From Gamarada debralockiae (taxonomy: Eukaryota; Ascomycota; Leotiomycetes; Helotiales; Hyphodiscaceae): 26,478 bases of DNA. The stretch is from contig NXFV01000338.1 in the NCBI GenBank assembly GCA_002803225.1, positions 1-26,478 of the forward strand, in the 5' to 3' direction. Of this stretch, positions 9,219 through 17,240 are shown one piece after another (position 1 is the stretch's first letter; every line of letters starts with the position of its first letter). The position numbers and the translations under genes were made by a program. The notes under the pieces were generated by a model. The model had not been told where the DNA came from and made no database searches. It was given only the letters and a program-made list of their open reading frames with translations.

Positions 9219-12200
9219 ATGGTTTCGAGTGAACAAGGCATAGCCCTTCAGGGGGCCGCGACCGAAGACGATCAGGGGAAAACTTTAACCATGCCTCCAG
9301 AACACTACTCGATCGGCTGGATTTGTGCAATCCCATGCGAATTCACAGCTGCACGCGAAATGCTCGACGCAAGCCATGAGCAGTTGGAAAGCCAGGCCAA
9401 GCACGATGAAAATAACTACATACTAGGGCGCATTGGGAAGCACAATGTGGTCATTGCCTGTCTCCCGGAGTATGGCACCAACCGCGCAGCTATCGCCGCT
9501 AAGTCGATGCAATCCACATTCCCTAATCTGAGATTTGGCTTGATGGTCGGTGTCGGAGGCGGTGTGCCCAGCGCTGAGAATGACATTCGGCTTGGTGATA
9601 TCGTTGTGTCCTTGCCAACTGAACAGGGCGGGGGAGTAATACAGTATGACATAGGTAGGAGGGAAGTAGATGGATTTCATCGTCGGGGTGCTCTAAATAA
9701 ACCTCCAACGCTACTGAGGACAGCCATAAGCAATCTGAGATCAACACTCAAGCTGGCACAAGAGATTTCAGGCTTGGTCAATAAAGCATTTGGAGAGGAC
9801 GAAGACTTTGAGGACGAGTGGACATATCCTAGCAACTTGAAGGATGTCTTATTTAAGGCGACCTACGAACACATCCATAAGAATCCTAATTGTGGGGATT
9901 GTGCTAAAGACACGGCTGGAATAGTGGTTCGAGAGTCACGGCGCGGCACAAATCCTGGAATTCACTACGGCAACATTGGTTCTGGGAACTCAGTTATAAA
10001 AGATGGCCTTGAGCGGGATTTCCTCGCCAAGCGGGATGCTGTTATTTGCTTCGAGATGGAAGCTGCTGGTTTGATGGATGACTTTCCATGTCTAGTCATC
10101 CGGGGCATCTGTGATTATGCCGACTCCCATAAGAACAAAAAATGGCAGCCATATGCTGCCGCTGTGGCTGCTGCGTACGCCAAGAGACTCCTGTCTGTGA
10201 TATCTCCTCAGGCGGTTAACAAACTAGCTCCTATCGAGTGTAAGTAGACCTTTCATTTGAAAGGGACAATCTACTTTTAAGCTTTTGCTCTTATCTTTCT
10301 GTATTGGCGTCTGAGTAGTGGGGATGGGCTTTTGTTTTGATGCTAGAGACATAGGCGGATGAGAAATGTTATTAGCGGTAAGAAGCCGAAGAAAATTGCA
10401 AATAAAACTTTAGGCCTTTAGTTAATTTTCCTGCGATATTGGATTGCAACAGCAGAAGGCGAAGTGTAGTATTATGATGCTGACTTCTTAATGCACTGAA
10501 TAAGTCCTTACCGCTGTGGTATTCCCTATCAGAACGAACTCTAAACAATGACTACCTTGAGTTACTAATAAGTTATAGTGCTAGAAGGAATTCAAAAAGG
10601 AGTCTCGGACATTATAAGAAAGGCTGACGACATTATCCATCATCAACATGGTCAAGAGAAGGAGAAAATCCTGAATTGGCTCACGCCAACCAACTATACT
10701 CTGCAACAGAACGACTATATCAGGAGGCAACAACCAGGAACTGGCCAATGGCTTCTGGACTCAGAAGAGTACCAGGCGTGGCTCAAGACCAGCAAGCAAA
10801 CGTTATTCTGTCCAGGCATTCCCGGAGCAGGGAAGACGATTATTACATCGATTGTGGTTCGCGATCTCAATAATAGATTTCACAATGATACCACTGTTGG
10901 AATCGCTTATATCTATTGCAACTTCAAACGGAAGCATGAACAGACGCTTGAAGACTTGCTCCTGAATCTGCTAAAACAACTTGCCCAAAGCCAGTCCACC
11001 CTACCAAATAGCGTAAAAAGCCTTTACGAGGACCACCAACAGAAACAGACACAGCCATTGTTTGACGAAATCTGCAAGGCTCTCCAGTCCGTGGCGGCAG
11101 TGTGTTCGAGTGTCTTCATCGTTGTTGACGCACTTGATGAATGCCAGGTATCCGATGGCTGTCGAAGGAGATTTCTAACAGAGATCTTTGATCTCCAGGG
11201 AAAGCATGGTGCAAACGTCTTTGCAACTTCGCGATTCATCCCAGAAATCACGAAGACGTTCGCTGGAAGCAATTCTATAGAGATACGTGCAAATAAGGAC
11301 GATGTGCACCGATATGTAGAAGACAACATAAGACAACTACTATCATTTGTCCAGAAAAACAAAGAGTTGCAAGAGGAGATTAAGACTGGAATCTCAGGTG
11401 TTGTTGATGGCATGTACGTTACCACTGATCTTTGAGAGAACTGTTCTTACTAACCTTCTGGGAGGTTTCTCTTAGCTCAAATTTATCTCAGCTCACTTGA
11501 TGACAAGCCCACACCAAGAGCTATCAGAGAAGCACTAGGACAATTCCGGAGACAAATCCCAGGATCAAGCGAGGACAAAAAGGTTGCTGTCCTAGATCTG
11601 GCATATGAACAAGCAATGGAGAGAATCAACGGGCAAAAACCAGGTTTAAAGAAGCTTGCTAAGCAGGTTCTGTCGTGGATTACATGTTCAAAACGGCCCC
11701 TTACCCAAACGGAGCTCCAGCACGCCCTTGCAGTGGAAGTTGGCAAGCCTGAGCTTGGTGAAGATAACCTTCCACAAGTCGAAGACATGGTTTCTATGTG
11801 TTGTGGATTAGTCACAGTCGATGAACAGAGCAATATCATTCGGTTGGTCCACTATACTACTCAGGAATACTTCGACCGGACTCTGGGAAAATGGTTTCCA
11901 AATGCAAAGACTGATGTCACTGCAGTCTGTGTTGCTTACCTCTCATTTAGTGTCTTTGAGAGCGGGTTCCGTCACACAGACAACGATTTTGAGGAGCGGC
12001 TCAAGTTGCATCCTCTCTATGACTACGCTGCACACAACTGGGGACATCATGCCCTCGCAGCTTCAATGGAGGTGGAACAGTCGAAATTGGAACAATCGAA
12101 ATTGAAACAGTTGGTTCTGAATCTTCTTGAGAGTAAACACAAGATCTTTGGCTGCAGCCAGGCGATGATGGTTTCCAGAGACTACTCTGGATATAGTGAT

Positions 12201-12602
12201 AGAGTGCCAAAGCAAATGACAGGATTGCACTTAGCAGCATACTTTGGACTTAAAGAAACGACAAGCTTACTCGATAGTGGACGTGACCTAAACTCTGAGG
12301 ATTCTTATGGCCGGACACCGCTGTCATATGCTGCGGGGAATGGGCACGAGGCGGTCGTGAAGCTGCTGCTCGAGAAAGACGCTGAGCTCGAGACTAAGGA
12401 TGATAATTCTGGTCGGACGCCGCTGTCATATGCTGCAGGGAATGGGCACGAGGCGGTCGTGAAGCTGCTGCTCAACAAAGACGCCGAGCTCGAGACTAAG
12501 GATAATTCTGGTCAGACGCCGCTGTCATATGCTACACAGAATGGGCACAAGGCGGTCGTGAAGCTGCTGCTTAACAAAGACGCTGAGCTGGAGAAATCCT
12601 AA
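9219..12602 (+). CDS. NLR-type receptor: PNP_UDP nucleosidase-like - NACHT - ankyrin repeats
   Basis: Three exons, 9219..10239, 10579..11413 and 11465..12602, give 997 residues with no frame break. Residues about 28-330 are a purine/uridine phosphorylase-like domain: [14 protein letters not shown], the glycine-rich [18 protein letters not shown] (278-284) and GICDYAD (296-302), where family members bind or cleave nucleosides. The NACHT/NTPase part has a Walker A GIPGAGKT (420-427), a Walker [11 protein letters not shown] (about 519-528) and an ATSRF sensor-like segment, followed by [13 protein letters not shown] after the second intron. Residues 868-997 are one diverged and three very similar ankyrin repeats. 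The second intron (51 nt) has a TACTAAC branch site. Known fungal NLRs of this build are thought to act in non-self recognition and programmed cell death, with the N-terminal domain as effector; that role is inferred. The gene sits alone inside the TIR element. Confidence 0.93.
10240..10578 (+). other. Unusually long first intron of the NLR gene
   Basis: Donor GTAAGT, a TACTAAT-like branch sequence near 10563, and acceptor TTATAG. At 339 nt it is six to eight times longer than every other intron inferred here. Unspliced RNA meets a TAG two codons into the intron (10245-10247). AATAAA at about 10402 could serve as a polyadenylation signal. No extra exon was recognised in it. Confidence 0.75.
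12300..12599 (+). repeat. Near-identical ankyrin coding repeats (3 units)
   Basis: Units are 12300-12404, 12405-12503 and 12504-12599, at 35, 33 and 32 codons. Each encodes G-R/Q-TPLSYA..NGH.AVVKLLL.KDAELE. The nucleotide match between adjacent units is high enough to suggest recent duplication or gene conversion. The third unit ends abruptly in KS-stop, where the others continue ETKD. Confidence 0.9.
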
Positions 12603-12825
12603 TAATATTTTATTTTAATAACTTTGATAAAGAGAGTCCTGGGGAGCTGATGTTTATATACTATGGAAATATTGCCACTGGGTGTATCTAGCATGTTCTA
12701 AAAACTTCTATCGAGAAAATTTATTAATAATAGATATTAAGTAATTCACTTAATGATACTGGTCTAAAAAGATTATAGAGACTGCTCTATAGCACTTTTG
12801 CTTTATAAAACTCTTGATTTATAGT

Positions 12826-12919
12826 ATTCGCCACCTTCGCCACTCTGTCATACTTCCAAGAGCTTTTACAAAGTAGCATGGCTGATCCGCACTGGCCACA
12901 CCCTTGCGAGGTGGCGAAT
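12826..12919. repeat. 94-bp unit with 11-bp perfect inverted ends (MITE-like)
   Basis: It begins ATTCGCCACCT (12826-12836) and ends AGGTGGCGAAT (12909-12919), an exact inverted match. The ends continue with weaker pairing (TCGC against GCGA). It is too small to code. It may be an inserted miniature element or a structured sub-terminal motif of the larger element. Confidence 0.6.
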
Positions 12920-13022
12920 TCTCTAGAGTTGAGTTGGTAACCAGAGGCATGGCCAAGGTTGAGTTGGATTGTAAGGCTGCGGGGCTGAGGTCGGTAAGTT
13001 TGCCAAGATTCTGTACAGCCAT
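12881..13022 (-). repeat. Inner inverted repeat, right copy
   Basis: Reverse complement of the blocks listed for 8718-8834, in the same order, including ATGGCTGTACAGAATCTTGG and GAATTCGCCACCTCGC. It overlaps the 94-bp unit. Confidence 0.7.
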
Positions 13023-13266
13023 CCGCGATCACGTGTTGCTATCAGTATGTGCGGGGCTGGTGATCACTTCGGTTGGAGGTACTGATCAGCGTGGCGACCG
13101 TGCATGAATTTGCGTGCCACAGCAGCCACAAGGCTAATGATGATTTCTCCTATAGTAGTGAGAGCCTTAGAGCTCAGATAAGAGCCTTGATAAGTATTAG
13201 GGATAGTATAAGCTTGGTGGTAGAGTCGTGGTAGAGGAAGTCTACTATACTATAAAAGGGGACTCT

Positions 13267-13344
13267 TTACAAATCAAGCGTGAGGGCGATAATACGAATG
13301 TGATTTTCTAGTAGGAAGGGTTTAGGGTGTCTAGGAGTAGCCAT
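13267..13344 (-). pseudogene. 25-codon frame, possible transposase N-terminal remnant
   Basis: Starting 86 bp inside the right TIR and reading inward, an ATG opens MATPRHPKPFLLENHIRIIA and stops after 25 codons. Position and orientation are where a Tc1/mariner transposase would begin, and the short basic start followed by a helix-like stretch would suit the start of a DNA-binding domain. No catalytic residues exist and the frame is tiny, so this is speculative. Confidence 0.25.
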
Positions 13345-13429
13345 AGAATACAACTTAAAAGAAAATATAGGAGATATTGAGGTGTGTATAGATTTTATGA
13401 TGCTTGAAGTCAAAGTACCTATTATTTTT

Positions 13430-13469
13430 TTCCGGCATGTAGGGTTTTCCGCTACACAGGGATAGACGT
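13430..13469 (-). repeat. Right terminal inverted repeat of the NLR-carrying element
   Basis: 40 bp ending CAGGGATAGACGT, followed by TA. It differs from the left repeat by three transitions and one missing A in the A-run. Two of the transitions are at CG dinucleotides. Confidence 0.85.
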
Positions 13470-13471
13470 TA

Positions 13472-14475
13472 AGCCCTCCTTCATTGCAAAAGATGTATTA
13501 TTCTACTCATAGCTATAGTGCCGCGCAACAAGGCTCCATGAATGTTGGTCCGCTTCAACGACCTCATCTACCTCAATTCCTCTTCGGATCTCTCGCAGTT
13601 TGCTCGCCTGTTCTTCCCGCGCCCTTTCCTCACCAGCTCCCATCACTTCTGCAACCGCAATGTCCGGCATTCTGTACTCCAACCCATCGATTTCCGATTG
13701 TTGGAATGCTGTATGCCTCGTGTCTTAAGCCTCTCCAAGCTCGCCCTGACAGGAACCTGCTTCTTCCTGACTGAAGGTATCCTAGCTAAATTGGCCGACG
13801 CATTACTCTCAGCCCTCCCAACATCAAGAATGAAGACTCTCTCGTCGCTCTTGATCCTTTCTGGAGACGGCGACTTTGGGGGCTTCGACAGCCTTCAAGT
13901 CTTTCCATACAGCAACCCAAAAAGAGAGTTCCCCTTCCAATTCGTGGGCCTCAACTTGCAACTCCGCCAGCTTCAAAATAAAGCAATTGAAGCGCAACGT
14001 CCACCTTTTCCTTCTGACTCTTCAGCCTCTCCTTATCGATCGGGTCAAGACTCTCCGGTAGTGGAACCTTCTTCTCGCTGCAATCCATCATCTTCGGGCG
14101 TTCAATCAGCGGGCTCACCGCATTTGCAGCTGCAATTGCGAGGGAGTCAGCGGCGGTCTCTTCCCATTCAAATCATTCCCGTCCTGCTCCGGAGCCATCT
14201 TCATCAAGCATTTATTGATCAAAGCTTCAACAGCTATACTCCGCCTATACTCCTCCGTTTGTGGTTTTGGCGATATAGACAGTTGGGATTTGACGCAGCG
14301 GCCGATGGTAGGGAGATTGCAGTGACACTGATCGATGCTGGATTGTAAGGAATGGATATCGCGTCGGATATGATATGCAGTCTTTGAGAATTGCATGTTG
14401 TTTTAGCGTTATTTCGGAGGGTTTGGGGGGTGAAGAGGAGAGGTGGATACTCAAGTATTTCATGAGGGAGGCCAT
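13472..14475 (-). pseudogene. 5' half of the broken host gene, product unrecognised
   Basis: The minus strand carries coding-like blocks in shifting frames. A start MASLMKYLSIHLSSSPPKPS at 14475 is followed by HIRRDIHSLQSSIDQCHCN in another frame, then AIAAANAVSPLIERPKMMD with PESLDPIDKERLKSQKEKV, LAELQVEAHELEGELSFW, and finally RMPDIAVAEVMGAGEERARE down to HSWSLVARHYSYE and a TAG at 13503-13505. Beyond that TAG the same frame stays open to the TA at 13471 and resumes in phase at 8309. Charged, helical, possibly coiled-coil stretches dominate. Frameshifts near 14390, 14140, 13970 and 13690 argue for a pseudogene, although an unusual intron set cannot be fully excluded. A plus-strand 268-codon frame over the same DNA is rejected as antisense. 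Confidence 0.5.
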
Positions 14476-14883
14476 GGTAGACGACCCTTGAAGCACCTAG
14501 AGAACAAGGGAGATAGAATACAAGAAACGAAATGAATGACTAGGTAAAAAGTAAGAAGTAGGAACTGGATATCGAGGTTGTTTGATAAAGGCCCCTCAAA
14601 ACGTACCTCGCCATTTGTGGTAGGGTAACATTTATGCGGGAGCTATAAGTGGCAGTTGAGCCGCTTCACATCAAGTTGAATACGGGTCCCGCCAAGTACC
14701 AAAGTCCCATGCCAAATTTAGAATGACCATCCATTGCCGTGAGGTGTTGACTCTCTGGTATGCCTAGTTTGTCCATTCCGTTCCGTTTCGAAACGCCATT
14801 TCGCCCCATTGCGGTATCCTCTGAACTCCGGTGCTATGCAGCCAAACAACGCCCCTGATTCAATGGCCCAGCCCCCAATCCTC
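14476..14883. other. Intergenic, no gene recognised
   Basis: Short frames only. It contains the 3' flank of the PHF5A/Rds3 gene and the region upstream of the broken gene. Confidence 0.5.
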
Positions 14884-15320
14884 CTAATGGTTCCTGAAAT
14901 TTTTCTTTTGGTAGAACAAGTCGGTCTAGCAACCTTATTAGCAGTGTACAGTAAATGATGGCAGGGGAAAGAGAACTTACCCTCGAGGATCCCAAGTTTA
15001 TAATCTTCGGACAGCCATCCCTATCCTTCTCTAACCTCGTACATTCAAAGCAGTAAAACGCATCTGAGATTCCTTCACCACCGCATACCACACATTTGTT
15101 CTGATAGTTGCCAAAGCTGCATTCGTCGCAGATGCGAACGAGGGTCGTGGGTCGAACGTAGGAATCGCACACTGGGCATTTGCCGTCACACTTATCGCAG
15201 AGCCGACCGATGGCGATGCCGGATTGCTTGCGGCACATAACGAGATCGCTGGGAGAATGTTAGCATGTGCTTCAAAAGATCTGGAGGGGCAGAAAAGACG
15301 TACGGATGATGGCGAGACAT
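14884..15320 (-). CDS. RDS3: PHF5A/Rds3-like subunit of splicing factor SF3b
   Basis: Three exons, complement(14884..14925, 14981..15248, 15304..15320), give 108 residues. Both introns are 55 nt with donors GTAAGT and GTACGT. The protein starts [20 protein letters not shown] and contains the family's CxxC series: [34 protein letters not shown] and YCFECT. It then has [16 protein letters not shown] and ends [13 protein letters not shown]. This matches PHF5A (human, 110 residues) and yeast Rds3 (about 107) along the full length. The protein is a small zinc-binding knot that joins SF3b in the U2 snRNP and contacts the branch-site pocket in the nucleus. Reading only the 134-codon frame would miss the first and last exons and add an unrelated tail. 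Confidence 0.97.
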
Positions 15321-15657
15321 ATTTGGGGTTTAGGGCCTTTCTGAGTGGTTTTGGTAGTTGTATGATCGATTCTGGAGCTTCTGCGGAGGTGTTGATGTGA
15401 GCTTTGTGTAGGAAGGAAGTGAGAATGAATGTGGAGAGAGCTTGGGGTTTTCAATATCAAAATATTTTGGCTGCCAATTTCTGGAGCTTTCGAGGTATTT
15501 GATTTGTAATGCACGGACCACATCAAAATAAAACACTAAACTAAATTCGGAGCTTCTCCAGGTGTTCAGCCTGACCAAACCTCGTTGACATTTTTCGCGA
15601 CCTTCAGTCCATTTATTCAGAAGCTTGTGATTCTAGATCCATTTACAAGCTGGCGAG
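15321..15657. promoter_or_regulatory. Bidirectional promoter region between two splicing-factor genes
   Basis: 337 bp separate the start codons of the PHF5A/Rds3 gene (minus) and the pinin-domain gene (plus), so both promoters and 5' leaders must lie here. No clear TATA box was recognised for either. Confidence 0.7.
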
Positions 15658-16732
15658 ATGTCTGAGAGCATTGGGTGAGTTGTAATCAATTGATTGTCAA
15701 TTCACCAGCTAACCGTTTGCGCAGTCCAATATCCTCCGCAGTCATCCTCCCAGTAGAGCCTGAAGCTCCCACATCTCCGCGCGCAAAACGAAGACAATCC
15801 TCCACATCCGAAGATCCAACCTCGAAACGTCCCAGGTTATCACACAATGGCAGTGCAGGCTCCCCGTCAGCTTTGCGCGCATCTCCGGCCTCCGAATCGA
15901 TCAAGCAAGAATCAGGCATAACACAAGAGCCTGGAGAGAAAGCCAAGGATCTTAACCAAGAGCGAAGGAAGAGCAGCATGGTAGAGGAAAGGAAACGGGG
16001 TCAGCGATTATTTGGGGGACTCCTGAGTACATTGAGTCAAAGTGCGCCGAATAGTCAACAGAAGCGACGGCTGGAGATCGAGAAACGACAAGCGGAGAAG
16101 GCACAGCAACAAAAACATGACGATGAGCTGCGGAGGGCGGAGAAATTGGCCGGTCTGAAGAACATCCGGAAGGCCGAGCAGATCAAGTTCGACGAGGAAT
16201 CGGTCAGTGACCACGAAGGACATATGATGGAGCTTTGCTGATAAGTGGGTGTAGATGCGGATACGACATTCTAATATGCTGGCTATGGCAAATTTCCTGT
16301 TTACGAAGACAGAACCGAAGCTTGTATGCATCACCACATGCCATTAAATTGCCTACACTAACAGCTTCCCAGTACTACAAGCCCTGGGAACTACTGCCTC
16401 GAGACGAAGAGCGCATCAAATCCCAAATCGCAGAAGCCGAGGCCATCATCGAGCGAGAAGTCGAAGAATTCAACAGATGGCATCCGAGAGAACCAGGGGA
16501 AGAAGCAAGGCAAGAGCAGCCAGCAGAAGGAGGAAACACTAACGGCACGTCCAAGGAGACGGTGGGTGAGCCTCGCTTTGAGTCTCCATCAGTTTCTAAT
16601 GCTCCTGTTGATACTACTAATCTTCCTGCACAAGCACCTCAGTCTGATCAGGTTATGGCTGAGAAACAGTCCTTGGAGGAGCATAATGGTGAAGTGGTTG
16701 TTGAGGCAGAGGAGGATACCGTGATCTATTGA
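15658..16732 (+). CDS. Pinin/SDK/memA-domain nuclear protein
   Basis: Four exons, 15658..15674, 15725..16202, 16255..16323 and 16373..16732, give 307 residues. Introns are 50, 52 and 49 nt with donors GTGAGT, GTCAGT and GTATGC. The start is MSESIGPISSAVILP. A low-complexity nuclear-type segment follows (AKRRQSSTSEDPTSKRPRL). The conserved core then begins KRGQRLFGGLLSTLSQ, continues through a long charged helix, and reaches KFDEESMRIRHSNMLAMANF, FTKTEP and YYKPWELLPRDEERI. These are the pinin/SDK/memA family landmarks. Animal pinin works in exon-junction-linked splicing complexes; a splicing role here is expected but inferred. The C-terminal third is acidic and disordered. All three splices restore frame exactly and join conserved blocks. 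Confidence 0.93.
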
Positions 16733-17240
16733 TCATGAGGAATGTAATACGTTTTCTTGCCTGCATTTGCAGGAGCGATCTTCCGTGGGCGTTCTGTGGA
16801 CGGTCAATGATATCCGGGGCCATCTTGTAGATAGGCTTTACGAAATACTCATCTTCGTTATTTGGTTCTCGGTGCCACAGGATCTTGAGAAGACAATGCA
16901 TTCCTTGGCAAGTCCATTGTTCCACCAGGTCGACGATGCACAACACAGTCATACGCGGCACATTCCTCTGTCGTCGGCTTTCTGGCATGACGACGGACCA
17001 ATCCGGGCCCACTTCAAGAACGATGAAGCAAAACACTGCCAATCGATTTAAGTTTCGAGGTGGATTCACTGTGATTCATATGTCCGTACTCCGTAACTCA
17101 CGAGTCAATGCAAAGGAGAAGCCGAGGCTAATTTAAAGCGGGGCAGCCTCGCATTTAAATCGACCTCACACCCTTCCATTCGTTTCAATCTTTCAGCCTT
17201 GCGCAAACACTAGCGACGACTCCTTTTCCAACCTTCCAAC
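16733..17240. other. Intergenic, promoter of the epoxide hydrolase gene
   Basis: Overlapping frames on both strands (for example 16653-17069 minus, 138 codons) have no recognisable motif, and the minus frame runs into the pinin coding region. The last 100 bp are pyrimidine-rich, as expected just upstream of a fungal start codon. No gene is called. Confidence 0.5.

Larger units (their letters stand above)
12603..13266. other. 3' flank of the NLR gene within the element
   Basis: An AT-rich stretch follows the stop codon (12603-12825), then the 94-bp unit and the right inner repeat. The region to 13266 contains the TATAAAAG sequence at 13251-13258. No gene is recognised. The minus-strand frame starting MAVQNLGK (12819-13022) mirrors the plus-strand MAVQSLGK frame at 8718 and is explained by the inverted repeat, not by a gene. 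Confidence 0.6.
8310..13471. mobile_element. 5.16-kb TIR element (TA-flanked, Tc1/mariner-like ends) carrying an NLR gene
   Basis: The left end (8312-8352) and the right end (13430-13469, read in reverse) share about 40 bp beginning ACGTCTATCCCTG, with three substitutions and one 1-base indel. Each end is bounded by TA (8310-8311 and 13470-13471), the target duplication typical of Tc1/mariner/pogo transposons. Inside lie the complete receptor gene at 9219-12602, an inner pair of inverted repeats, and AT-rich ends. No intact transposase was seen; a 25-codon frame near the right end is the only candidate remnant. Joining the outer flanks across a single TA gives a continuous phase in the decayed host gene. 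The element therefore looks non-autonomous, with the receptor as cargo. The alternative is two independent element ends that happen to flank the gene. Confidence 0.7.

Noticed and set aside
12819..13022. Frame MAVQNLGK... resembling the frame MAVQSLGK... at 8718-8930, suggesting a small duplicated gene
   Set aside because: The likeness follows from the inverted DNA repeat. The frames diverge in phase after about 20 codons and show no selection for protein.
8310..13471. Starship-type giant element as explanation for the mobile NLR
   Set aside because: Only 5.2 kb, no tyrosine-recombinase (DUF3435) captain gene, and TA-flanked TIRs of Tc1/mariner style.
13542..14348. 268-codon plus-strand open frame
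   Set aside because: The minus strand over the same DNA gives better protein-like blocks. The plus frame is Ser/Pro/Leu-rich in the way antisense frames usually are.
16653..17069. 138-codon minus-strand frame between the pinin-like and epoxide hydrolase genes
   Set aside because: It overlaps the pinin coding end, has no motif, and competes with an equally weak plus-strand frame.
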